A DNA stretch of 64,000 nt, from positions 17,555,516 through 17,619,515 of the forward strand of contig OX419340.1 of NCBI GenBank assembly GCA_948470475.1. The letters are read 5' to 3'. Below, in pieces: positions 43,986 to 64,000 of this stretch. Numbering within the stretch: position 1 is the first letter of the stretch; each line of letters starts with the position of its first letter. This DNA is from Galaxea fascicularis. Lineage: Eukaryota > Cnidaria > Anthozoa > Scleractinia > Euphylliidae. The notes beneath the pieces were generated by a model, which saw only the letters and a list, made by a program, of their open reading frames with translations, was not told where the DNA came from and did not search any database. The position numbers and the translations under genes are program-made.

Positions 43986-45130
43986 GGTTTACAGGCGATA
44001 ATTTGGCTCTTATATTTTATTAGGAGGACGTCGAAACAAAGGAAATCACTGTGGAACTACAACAGATAATTAAACATACTTTCAGGAACACAACTTACAA
44101 TAAAGTAATAAGATTTTGCTTCACCATGCATTATCAATAATTTCGATGGCATTGAAAATGGCGGAGGCTGACTGGGGCCCTTTAAGCCAGGAAAACTATG
44201 GAAAGTGTGGTTTGTTGCTTTGAAACAATCAACCAAGAGAATTTAAAAAGGATGAACACATAAAATTTCAAATATGTATCAGTGCTTTGAAGGGTGTGAC
44301 ACTGTCTTTCATTTTCTATTGTAGTTAAAATGGACAGAATGAGCATGGCAACATGTGTAAAATGAGATTGTACAAAGCAAATCATAAAACCTCCCTGTCC
44401 TGGCCTACACATGGCAAAATTAATGCTTTCAAGCAAGTTCATGTTGTACTCCATATTCCTTAAATTTGACCTAGTATTGAGAACTGGGTTATTTTTAGTC
44501 ATGCCAAAGAGGACCCTCGAAGGAGTATCCTTGAGAAGTGGGTTATTTTTAGTCATGCCAAAAGAGGATCCTCGACGATCTTACAAAAACTGAATTAGAG
44601 ACTGAAAATTCGTGTACATGCTTCTGTGAGCCGAGATCACAAAATTTCTTCGTCGATGCAATATTTGATACACATTTCCACATTTGATTATTAAGCTAAT
44701 TATGAAAGTGGAATTTGCAAACCTTGATAATGATACAAGTTTAAGGTAAATGAGATGCCTGTTGAGAATAACCATAACCAGTGACCTCGAGGACAAGAAA
44801 TTAAAACAGCTCCTTTAGCGGTGAAAAAGACGCTTAGACAAATAAAACTATTGGTTGAAAGGAATTCAACCTTAGGGGCAAAACTATTAAAACTGATCAT
44901 GAAAAATCAAAGTCATCACTCAGCTCAGACTGCCGGAATTTGTAAGCTTACATTTTGTGGTTCGCTAGCGTTTGCAAGAGATATAAAAAGACAGAGAAGT
45001 AAACAAACCTAAAGTAAAGCGTCCTTATGAGCTGATGAGCTTCGTAATACTCTCCGTCTTCAATCGATTTGTTTAGTTTCTGGAGCAGTCGTTGAGTTCC
45101 GGCACTAATATTCCCTTTCGTGGCCGCCAT
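38674..45130 (-). CDS. GET4: GET4 / TRC35, guided-entry-of-tail-anchored-proteins factor, complete
   Basis: Nine exons on the minus strand: 45130-45009, 42974-42896, 42780-42623, 42374-42295, 41636-41498, 41291-41148, 40492-40414, 39678-39600, 38765-38674 (stop); 323 aa against 327 in human, all phases consistent. Landmarks are '[16 protein letters not shown]', '[17 protein letters not shown]', '[19 protein letters not shown]', '[15 protein letters not shown]', '[20 protein letters not shown]' and '[15 protein letters not shown]'. GET4 is an alpha-helical-repeat scaffold that binds UBL4A/Get5 and BAG6 and hands tail-anchored proteins to GET3. The ATG at 45130 (AAAGATGGCGG) is the best start; an in-frame ATG at 45160 would add ten residues. 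Two donors are AG/gtttgt. The start codon is 96 bp from that of DPH7, divergently oriented. Confidence 0.96.
39247..39390. repeat. AT-rich foldback element in GET4 intron
   Basis: 'TTCAGGTAAAAAATTTCAAT' and 'CTAGGTT' pair with the inverse blocks AACCTAGG and TTTTTACCCTGAA at 39355-39385. 'CCCTAACC' pairs with 'GGGTTAGG' in the centre. Confidence 0.6.
39825..40140. repeat. Foldback repeat with TTTCTATAACTCGATGGAAAC ends
   Basis: The motif for a 'gtttctataactcgatgg' end occurs near 39836 and again inverted near 40010 and 40125. It lies in the GET4 intron between the exons at 40414 and 39678. The boundaries are approximate. Confidence 0.45.
43666..43724. repeat. Hairpin around CGCTTTGCGC
   Basis: GTTTTTTCCCATTCTTTTAT pairs with ATAAATGAACGGGAAAAAAC across a loop containing GCGCTTTGCGC. 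Related sequence is at about 57990-58050. It lies in a GET4 intron. Confidence 0.55.
43953..44185. mobile_element. TTAA-flanked MITE (233 bp) in GET4 intron 1
   Basis: TTAAAGGGCCCTAGTCAGCC at the left end is inverse to GGCTGACTGGGGCCCTTTAA at the right, bordered by TTAA on both sides, the signature of piggyBac-like targeting. Confidence 0.85.
44475..44577. repeat. Two-copy tandem repeat (~53 bp unit)
   Basis: 'GGGTTATTTTTAGTCATGCC' followed by AAAGAGGAYCCTCGA occurs twice in a row in GET4 intron 1, with one extra A in the second copy. Confidence 0.65.
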
Positions 45131-45226
45131 CTTTGTTGCGTATTCCAGCCCAAGTTGCATTGCAATCCCATGAATCCCCGGAACGCCTGGAAGAAAATAA
45201 ACTTTTCTTGACTTTCGCTTGTGACA
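45131..45226. promoter_or_regulatory. Divergent GET4-DPH7 promoter
   Basis: Only 96 bp separate the GET4 ATG (45130, minus) from the DPH7 ATG (45227, plus). The two 5' UTRs and their core promoter elements must lie here or overlap the first exons. I see no TATA box in a useful position for either gene. The arrangement suggests a shared, broad housekeeping-type promoter. Confidence 0.7.
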
Positions 45227-48200
45227 ATGTGTACAAAAACTTTATGTTCTTTAGACACGGGTTATCACGCAGATACTGTCGAATGGTGTCCTGTGGGCGG
45301 TTTTGAAAGCTATCTTGTCTGTGGAACGTATCAGTTACTCGAGAAAAGTGAGAGGGTTGAAGAAAATCCGCCCAGTTCTCCTGATCACGAGAAGAGCTTG
45401 TGTAGCAGTAGTAGCGTTCGAGTGGGAAATGTGCAGCTGTATTATCTGAATGAAACCCTCGGAAGGTTTGTCACGGTTCATTCTGATATTTCTCTTAAGT
45501 TCATTGGACAGTTGCCGCTATGTTAGTTACCTGTAAGCAACTCTAAACATCTTTGTCCGATTTTACGAACCCATGTTAATGACTTTATGATTAGATCTTA
45601 GATATTGTCTTCAGATGTGTTCTCCATGTGACTTTCTGTGTCCTCTCTATCTACAGGTTGGACAAATTACAATGTTTTGAAACTGGAGGTGTTTTAGATA
45701 CAAAATGGTAAGGTCAGTGATGTCAAATGACTGGAATTGTTTTCACATGTACAATGATTAAGTCTGCAAGTCTCAAGGTTGGTCAATCAAACGCTGTAAT
45801 TAGCATATTTTCAGCTAATGTGTGGTCCCACAGGGTTTTCCTTTTCAAACAGAGTTAAAGTACAATTGAAGAATTGGCGGAGAAGTCACAAAAAATTTTT
45901 TGACTTTTCTCTCATTGTATTTACTGTCTTGAGTTGGAGTTGCAGGCAAACTTGTTGTCTTTAAGGCGGCGAAAATCGCCGGTCGCCTGTATAAAAGGAG
46001 AGCCCTGGTCCCAGATAATATCCATAACCATCTCATAGAAGATTTTTTATTTGCACCCCCAACCCCTCCTGATTAAATTCCAATGGGCAATTCCACAAAA
46101 TATCTGTACCCGACCCTGGACAGCTTCAATATTTTAACTTCTCCCCCTCCCCCCCACCTTGCCTTCAGAAATTCCAAACTGCATTACCCCCATGTCCTCA
46201 GAATTCTATAATTATTGTTAACCCCCCTACTCTAAAGAATTGTTGTTTTTTCAAATACATTTTTATAACGGTAGCCACTACATGATCCAACAAATAGGAA
46301 TTTATCCTTTCCCAAGGCTGTGCTTTAGTGCTGGCTGCCAGGTAACTAGCTTACTCTTTGGCGACAAGAAAATGTTACTAAGTGGCCAGGCTGGGTGAAG
46401 TCAATTCTAAGTCTGAATTGAGCTATAAAAAGACACACATGCTACAATTTCTTTCCTCTTTGTTTGCTTGTGTTGTTTTGAAGTTTACAAGGCATTTTCC
46501 CGTTGGAAATCCTAAAAGCCATCTGTGGTGTAGGTATGGATATTTTCTGGAGCTCAGCACAATAGTAGAGCTTTCCTTGTCTAAATATTTGAAACTCGGT
46601 GGGTATTAGATCTTGGCTTAATAGTTTTTGTTACTGTAGTTCAGGTCATCATGTTTTCTGTTAATTCTATAATGCAGATCTATATATTTACTGATTTTCC
46701 ATTTTTGCAATGCTCACAGGCTACCATCTTTAGTAAATGGTTATCCTGTGCTTGGTGGTGTTACATCAAAGGGAGAATTGAAGATATTTTTCCTTAAGGA
46801 AAAGGCATGTATGTATAATATATATTAAATAAATAAAATAACTTAACATATATAACTATCTGGCAGCTCTTGTTTTTTTGTTACAAAGGAAGACAAATAA
46901 AAATTTTTCAGTGATGCTCACTTAATGCAACTCTGTTCCTGTCCACAGTAATGGTCTCTTTAAAATATATGCATTCAATAAACTGACCCTATCACCACAA
47001 GGGAAGATGTTTAAAAAAATTGTGATTTATGTTTAGAAATTAAGTGAGAATACAAGTTATACAACAAGTCCTGGAAAGTTATGTCTCTCACTGGATTGGT
47101 CACCAAAACCTGAAAATAGGTTTGTAAAGTTGTATTATTTTGTACATTTTTGAAGTCTGTATTTTTTCATGAAGATCAATTATTTAAGATAGTTAACTAA
47201 TAACTCCAGTCAACGTGTGATAAATTGCCTGAGAGCTGCCATTAGCAGCTGTTATTTGTTGGTGAATTATCCTAATCAGTAGGAACATATCTACTTCAGC
47301 CATATCCATGTACAGTGTATAAACAACAGAGGAGAATGATGCTATGCTGTGCAAATGCAATTTCATAATTTATATGACTTTTTAGAGCTTTACACTTAGA
47401 GCATTAATATGTTTTTTGCTTGTCTCCCCAAAAATCAGCCTAGTTACAATCAGTGACTCAGCCGGCCAGATTAGTGTATGTCAATTTGGCGAAGGTACCT
47501 CTGATCTTTGCCAAATTATGCAATGGACTGGACACCAGTACGAGGCTTGGATCACAGCATTTGATGTTTCGAATTCTTCTGTTGTTTATTCAGGTTAGCT
47601 CACTGATCAGTGAAAATAAAATGCTAACAAATATTCTTTATACTGTTATATTTACTACTGTTGTTGCTTATTCACACACCATCATTGTCATCATTTTTGC
47701 ACCCAGTGGCCCTCCTAAGAGGTTTCTGTGACATGCAGGGACCCTTGCAGACTGATGGTCAGCTTATTGCCCAGCCTCGACCCTGATGTGTGTGAGGACA
47801 GACAACAACACTACATCCAGTTTCAAAATTGTTGAGACATTCCCAATCAAAAACAGCTTTTCTTCCTCAAAATCGCTGGTGCTAAGAAATCTGTGCAATA
47901 TGCAGCCCCTCCCTGCCCCCTTCAAAGTTGTCCATCCAAGTACAGTGTCAAGTATTTTCGCAACTCACTCTAGGAACAACAGACAAGATGAACAGCTTAT
48001 TGACTACACCAACCAATGATTCAATCATATGATCTGAAATAGATGTTGAGCACATTACCAGTATGATCTTACCAATAAATTATTGTTGTGAGACCCTGGT
48101 TTGTGATCCAGTCTGGCATTTTAACCAACACCCTTCCACCTAACAGTCTGGTGCTTCACCAACTGTGTCATCTGGGTGGCAGTTTACTAATACATAGTAT

Positions 48201-51200
48201 GTCTAAATTTATTTTATTATTGAACAGATTTATTTTTTATTTAAAAGTCTTTGAAAAGTTGATCTCTTTTTACCCTAGCCAGAAAGTTTGGGATCATTTG
48301 CTGTTAAGATTTCAGTAGTATTAAAAATGTCAACATATTAAGTACTTCAAACTGACCCTTCCCCCAACCACTTAAAACAGATTTTGTTGTGGATCCTGTA
48401 CCATAAAAGAAATATAAAATTGCGTCAGCCCTGGATGAGACAAAGTGTCTTTCTTTTATGTTTAGTACTGATTTGTGCCCATGTTTCTGTGTTGGCCAGA
48501 ACACTCCTGCTGAAGCTTTGTTAAAATTCATCTTAATATACAATGTACCTGAGGGGTGGAGGATGACCTATCAATACAAAGAACAGTGTTTGTTCCAGAA
48601 AACAACATGTCAGCAGTGATTGAAATCCTGATATGTATAGTAGCTAATTAACAAATAATGTTCCTCTCTCAGGTGGAGATGATTGCCTTTTCCGAGGGTG
48701 GGATACAAGAACAGACTGCCACAAGCCATCATTCACAAGCAAAAGGTACTTAAAATACACAGAAACTATACTAACTTGAATTGTTCAATTTACTTCAATT
48801 GCTTGTTGCAGTCCATCTGGTATTTTCTTCAGAGATGACATGTCATAATTACTGGGAGCTAGGGAAATCTCCTGGCTATTTTAAGGTTATTGTATGCATG
48901 GCTACACTGATGGTTGGGAAATGAAGCACAGAGATAGCAGTAAAATGGAAATGCCTGGCTAATTATATTTTCCATTTCCCCACCTACTTTACGCTATAGT
49001 GACAATTCCCTGTTACTACATTAACTTTTGGTTGTTCCCAATTTTGTTGTTGCATGAAATGTAAACCAAATCCAACTTTTTTCCTTGATCATTTTTATCA
49101 GAATTTAACAAAAATCTATTCTTTTGAAACAACGCAACATAAAGTACTATTGTAATGTTGATGTAAATGAAACGTACTGCGATTGTAGCAATCAAAGCTC
49201 GATGTTAAACACATTTGTGTTTCAGACATGACATGGGTGTTAGCAGTATTCAGTGTAATATTTGTCATGAACACATCATGGCAACTGGCAGGTGAGGGAA
49301 GTCCTGTTAAAACTTGAAATGTACTTACCACAACCTGAAACTCTATTTTGACCCTGTGCTTATCCTGTTAATTAATTTAAAAGTGCCCTGTATACAGGAA
49401 GGAAGGTAAAGTGCACAAGGACAGCATCTATTTTTATAACTTGGTTTCCAGCTAACACAAACTGCATAATGCGACATATCAGCCCTACCATGGCCAAGTT
49501 GAATAGCAATCATGGCAGACAATAAATTACAAAATATTGCCCAGCTGTGACAAAGTTATTTGTGCTGGGAATTAACAGTATGAACTTTTCTTGAACTTAC
49601 CTCACTAAAAGCTCTGTAAGTAAAATTATCCAATTTTGATGGGTTTTTTTTTTGTCATCTGGTAGGTTTTGAATGGTAGAGATTAGCTAGACTTGGTTTT
49701 GCTGTGATACCAACCTTCATTTGGTCACAAATTCATGATATACATTAACCTAAATGAACACCAAATCTCAGATTTGACTTTTTGGTCAGAAGGTTTAAGT
49801 CAGAAAGAAGACAATGTTAGTGTTATTGGTGATTGCTTATTATGGAGAGACGATCCTTCCTTTAACACCCAAATAACAGTTAAACAGAAAACGTACCTAA
49901 TCTTTTTGGATATGAAAGCAGGACAGTTTGTAGCAAAACAGTGTCAAACATTACCCTGTTTTTCAAAGGCCAACTAAATCCAATCATGAGATAAAAGTAA
50001 AGTACCATAAATTACTGTAAGTTGACCTGTCATGCTTTATTTTGGTTATTCACTGGACAGCTATGATGAAAACATTCACGTCTGGGACACCAGAAGCATG
50101 AGACAACCATTGTGCTCATCGTGCCCGGGGGGAGGCGTGTGGCGCATCAAATGGCATCCAGTGCATGGCAATACAATGCTGACAGCCTGCATGTATGAGG
50201 GTTTCCACATTCTCAATTTCTCCAATCGTAATGGTAAGACAATTCATTCTCATGTGCATAAAATAATTCTTTTACCAACATTCTGACTCTTCTGAGTCAT
50301 TTTTTGTTGACGCGATTTCCGGCATTCTGAGGCAAAGTCAACGTGTTTAATGCCTCATTTTTTTAAAGTTTAAATGCCATTATTTTTCCATTAAGAAATA
50401 ACAAAGCTGCGCTAAAAAGATAAAGAGTTAGGTGCTTCGGATAAAATTTTCATTTATAAAACTATGATGAAAGTATACTACCGTTAAACTTTTTTACGCG
50501 ATGCTTTGGAGAAGCAAGAGAAAATAAACAATTAAAAGAGTCATATTCGCAGCTAACCAAAATATTCAAAGCAGTATTTATTTGTTTTTTAAACAGAAAA
50601 CGTTTTAGCTACATTGAACAGCAGAGAATTAGCTTTTTTTATTTAAGATTGACTCGTATATTTTTACAAGTTTTTGACGTTAGGTGTGTCTAATTCAGGG
50701 GGTTCGATTGAACCCCCGAACCCCCCTAGATCCACCCCAGTCTACTGGAATTCAAAGAGATAATTTGGGGAAATCATGTATTAAGTAACAATAGTCATGA
50801 AAAGCTGTTAACTGCATAGTCGAGCATAGTATTTTTGGCTGATACAAGACAGAAACTACGCAAGAATGATTTTGTGTTCGAAGGCCTTAAAACCTGGATT
50901 TTACCCAATGTTCACTGATTTTAACTTGTTTTTATTTTAGGACTAGCATTATACTAAAATTTAGACGTCTGACTCTTCTTCGCTATTTTAGCTGAAATCA
51001 GCTCTTGAACACGCTTTGAACGAGAGAAATAATGGTAATCCTTGCTCAGCTCGTTATTCCGAGTCAGCATCAATTCTGATCCTTTGTATAAACAATACGT
51101 GACTTGGAGGATTTCTTAACATACCGTTTTTGTTTTCTTTTTGTGTTCAGGAGACCAGTACTTGAAGAAATCGGTGTCATATAAGAAGCAAGCATCTCTG

Positions 51201-51389
51201 GCTTATGGCGCAGACTGGTGCAGGAACAAAACTTTAGCATTAACAGAACTACACAAACAAACAGTCCAACAATCAGAAGAAAACAGTGAATTCAAAGATT
51301 CTCAAACTTTCGAGTGTAACACGGATCTTGTGGCGACATGTTCATTCTATGATCATGCTTTAAATTTATGGCAAGTCAGTAATTTGTAA
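45227..51389 (+). CDS. DPH7: DPH7 / WDR85, diphthine methyl ester hydrolase (WD40), complete
   Basis: Nine exons: 45227-45465, 45657-45707, 46720-46804, 47037-47119, 47439-47593, 48673-48745, 49226-49291, 50061-50233, 51151-51389; 387 aa, all phases close. The product is a WD40 propeller: 'ADTVEWCP' near the N-terminus, 'LCLSLDWSP', '[12 protein letters not shown]', '[17 protein letters not shown]', '[19 protein letters not shown]', '[11 protein letters not shown]', '[13 protein letters not shown]', and the C-terminal signature '[13 protein letters not shown]'. In the diphthamide pathway DPH7 removes the methyl ester from methylated diphthine on EF2 before the final DPH6 amidation. It is shorter than human DPH7, which has an acidic, poorly conserved insert before the C-terminal strand. 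Intron 3 appears to use a GC donor (AAG then gcatgt at 46805), because the nearby GT would break the frame. Confidence 0.95.
46008..46555. mobile_element. Degenerate copy of the C-tract TIR element, in DPH7 intron 2
   Basis: 'CCAGATAATATCCATAACC' near 46014 and the inverse 'GGTATGGATATTTTCTGG' near 46522 match the ends of the 27923-28897 element with mismatches. C-rich stretches lie between. Confidence 0.55.
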
Positions 51390-51477
51390 CATTCTGTATA
51401 AAATCAGCTCTTGAACATACTTTCAACGAGAGAAATACTGATTATGCTTGCTCAACTTTTTATTCCGAGTCAGCAGT
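50995..51477. repeat. Direct repeat pair flanking the last DPH7 exon
   Basis: The segment 50995-51071 (AAATCAGCTCTTGAACACGC ... TTATTCCGAGTCAGCA) recurs at 51401-51475 (AAATCAGCTCTTGAACATAC ... TTATTCCGAGTCAGCA), about 80% alike. The second copy starts 12 bp after the DPH7 stop codon. Confidence 0.75.
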
Positions 51478-51590
51478 TGAAGTCCTTAAGCTTTTTCCAG
51501 GCTTTTTTTTCGCAATTGCAGAAATTACTTTCACAACTGCGATGATTATTCTTCATTTCATTTCTTTTCATACTGTATCAAGTCATGATT
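51470..51590 (+). repeat. SINE tail fragment downstream of DPH7
   Basis: 'gttgaagtcctt', 'caggctttttttt' and 'ttcacaactgcgatgatt' follow the order of the 3' part of the SINE at 9100-9600. No tRNA-like head is present. Confidence 0.65.
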
Positions 51591-54371
51591 CCATTTGTTG
51601 CCGGTATCACAAGGAAAGACATCAAGAAACAGCAAAGCTTACGTACAGACAGACCTGTCAAAATACCTGAAACTTTTAATGCAGATTTTTAAAGTCGTCT
51701 CAGATTTTGAGAAGACGAAAACGTTTTACCCGAGAAAATTTAAACATTAACTAATTCGTAATTTCCTCGTCAAATTGCACTTGAGACAGTGACGAAACCA
51801 AGAAGTTGTTGTAAAGCGGGTAGATATCTTTGAATTTTTTATAACTGTGACTTGCTGCAATTTGACTAAGAGACAAAAGTATCTCAATCGTACACTCTAC
51901 AGCTAGTGAATTTTGTCCCTGAGATGTTTATCCCAAGGTTGTTTGTTTGTTCGGGCAGTTTCCAGAACAATCATGTTTCGTTTCACTGACTGGTTGAACC
52001 CGAAATGTAGCTGAAAATGGGCTGGAGTTGGGTCATGTTTTGAAGTTTGACCCATTCGGGAAAAATAATCATGTTTAGAAATCTACTGGATGAGAATGGA
52101 CCTCAGAATGGCTTGACTTCAGTGGCAATATAAATTGAAGAGCAGTGACTCAAGCGTCCACGGACGTTTGAAACGCACCCTTAAATTGGCCATAGGGCAG
52201 TTAAGCACTCAGCGTTCCAGGTATCATACAAACTCCTTCCAAGAAGCAAAGAAGTGAATTCAAAGAACTTTTATTAGAATTGACTAAGTTTCTAACAATA
52301 ACAAGGATAACTAGCCAGCATGCATTTTACATTTCAAATTCCTATCGTTTAACATTTCACTGTTACATTTACCTATAAGCTCAAGGTATCCACTGACTGC
52401 TAAAACAAACAGGCATACACCCCAGATAGTGTTTTTGCAGTCAACAGAAACCAATAGCTAGAAGTCATTCTTTAGTTAGCAAGGCTGCACAAGATAAACC
52501 ACATTATTCGATAAGACTATAACACTGTAATTAAATAATTCATACTAAATGTCTATTCATTCCATGCAAAAATTCCCCTTCACCCATATATTAATAAAAT
52601 TATTTTATTTGAATTTAATACGTATTTGAATCCCTAAAAGCCACATCTGCCAAAAATCAATAAATAGAAGAAGAGCATTTTTGCATACCTGCAACTTTGA
52701 ATTTTCATTTCCATAATTTGTACAAATATAAAAACTGGAGTGCACTTTACAATTATTGTGGGTCACTGAATAATTCAAGGTACAAATACTGTTTAGTCCT
52801 CACAAACATCAGAAAATGATTCAATTCTGTACACTGGTGAAAATTTGCTACAACAATTTTTTGTATCTAAAGCCGTGTCAAGAAGCTTCCTTTTGTGAGG
52901 GGAAGTTTCAATAAATTGCAGGCCATATTCAATACTGCCATAAAATCTGTTACACAGACCCCTCAATTTGTCCGGTAAAATCACCTAAAGCACAAAGTAT
53001 TAATGCTAGGTACCACAGATGGTTCTTAGAGAACTGATCCTGCTTTGAAGTAGATACTACTTAACCCTCTCCAAGGAAGAGGGCCAAGGGTTCAGAATAA
53101 AGTGTGACTGAATTTGGGAGCAAACCAGGAATGTCTGTTTTTGAAATACCATGGGGTACTTTGGTGAACTGTTGGATGTGTACTTCAAACTGAATGTAGA
53201 TGCATAAAAATGAATTTCAACAAGGAATCGGAATGCAAAGCAGTCCTATTTACATTAGTATGCAAAAGAGTGAAGTAAAATCTGAGACTAAAATGCCTCA
53301 TTATTAGAAAGAAAGCAGAGTACCAGGCACACAGTGCCTTAATCATTGAATTAGACTGTATTCAATGTAAAAAAAAAACATTCAAAAACTTTAAGTTCTT
53401 ACTATTTAACATTAATAATTGTAAAATCAATCTTTGTTTTGTAGTAACTTTGAAGACGTTTTCAGTTCCGCACGGTTACCGTGACTGGCTCACATTTTTT
53501 GCAAGATGGAGCAGTGACAGATACAGGACAAAGCAAAATGCTCGCAGGAGGGGTTAATGATGCAATACCCTAGGAGCATGAATTTTGACTCCTGAATGGT
53601 ACAACCATCAATCCCATTACTTTTATAAGGGAGTCGAAGGAAAATACTTGTTATTCACTGAGCTATGACCTAGTACAGTTACAGCATACCTTGCAAACAG
53701 CATAAACTTAATTATTATTGGGGGGCTCACCTCTTCAGTGCATAGGCATGCAATGCATGCGTAGCCATTTACAAAAAAACAAAATAAGATAATCATACAA
53801 GAGACCATGAATCAAAAAGCTACATCATCAAAAGCTAGAGAAAAAACTTAGAGGAAAGGACAAGAAATTGGTGATCGACTGTGTATCATCTTCATCATGT
53901 TTACCAGTATGCCAATTTACTGCTCACCAGCCCATTCAAATAATTTGAAACAAGTACATCGGAACAATTTTGGGTTCATCTTTGTCCGCCAGCAAACAAA
54001 AACAAGCAAGTCCCTTCCTTTATCTTCCAATCATTACTGTTTCTGCATTATTTGAACTAATCATAATTGCTACAATGCTGACATGCTACAGACTACAGCT
54101 ATCTTAAACAAGTTACTAACTGACATTCACTTCCCTCATTGGATTTGAACTCCTCCTCAAACAACATTCTTTGCTTTCTTAAATGGTTTTGGATAGTGGA
54201 AGACTGTCACAACAGGTGGTGAACAGACAGGTATTGTCAAATACCATTAGCAATTATGCCATCTCTTGCAGATGTCATGCAACTTATATCTTAGGGCTAT
54301 GGCTTCTTGGTGCTGTGTTGCCCATGCTGCAAGTGTAAACTTCTGTTCTGAGCCCCCCGTAACTGTGATTG
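51591..54371. other. Convergent intergenic region between DPH7 and SEC14L
   Basis: It contains the 3' UTRs of two genes transcribed towards each other. An AATAAA on the minus strand at 52272-52267 could end a long SEC14L mRNA, and an AATAAA on the plus strand near 52594 could serve DPH7; both are guesses. No further gene is supported. Confidence 0.45.

Positions 54372-64000
<9,629 letters not shown>

Noticed and set aside
52793..52984. Open minus-strand frame with a plausible acceptor (VILPDKLRGLCNRFYG... DVCED)
   Set aside because: It looks protein-like, but no partner exon or family match is visible, and frames of about 60 codons arise by chance many times in this AT-rich window.

Overview
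This window is eukaryotic nuclear DNA. It is AT-rich, with intron-dense genes whose proteins read as close relatives of vertebrate ones and are interrupted by short GT-AG introns, and it is packed with miniature inverted-repeat elements and tRNA-derived SINEs. The repeats, among them SINE tails like the 'cacaactgcgaggatca' type and TTAA-flanked and foldback MITEs, are of kinds I associate with reef corals and other anthozoans. An anthozoan cnidarian, probably a stony coral, is the best guess. That is inference, because the sequence carries no species marker.

Five protein-coding genes could be reconstructed exon by exon, with splice phases that close. (1) Minus strand, 22523 to 5677: an iRhom (inactive rhomboid, RHBDF1/2-like) of 13 shared exons with two alternative 5' ends. 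(2) Minus strand, 33463 to 25500: ribosomal protein uS5 (RPS2), with a TOP-like non-coding first exon near 33800. (3) Minus strand, 45130 to 38674: GET4 (TRC35), 9 exons. (4) Plus strand, 45227 to 51389: DPH7 (WDR85, diphthine methyl ester hydrolase), 9 exons. It is divergent from GET4, with only 96 bp between the two start codons. (5) Minus strand, from beyond the right edge to 54372: the C-terminal 459 codons of a SEC14L1/5-type protein with CRAL-TRIO and GOLD domains.

The rest is mobile-element debris. 1-5676 holds two TIR elements with foldbacks inside them. 22.5-25.5 kb holds a TIR element abutting the RPS2 3' end. 33.8-38.7 kb holds a three-deep nest (TTAA element, SINE, foldback MITE) and a minisatellite with codon-multiple units. 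51.4-54.4 kb is mostly unassigned. Introns carry LINE fragments, a Tc1/mariner-like element, a MITE with a 9-bp target duplication inside a SINE, and several TTAA elements.

The genes do not form a pathway. RPS2 and DPH7 both touch translation, DPH7 through diphthamide on EF2. GET4 acts in tail-anchored protein targeting, iRhom in ER-to-surface trafficking of ADAM17-type proteases, and SEC14L in lipid or vesicle trafficking. The most notable points are an iRhom that keeps serine at the rhomboid catalytic position (GPSG, with the distal His also present), its alternative N-termini joined in the same splice phase, and RHBDF-SEC14L linkage that parallels two human paralogous regions.
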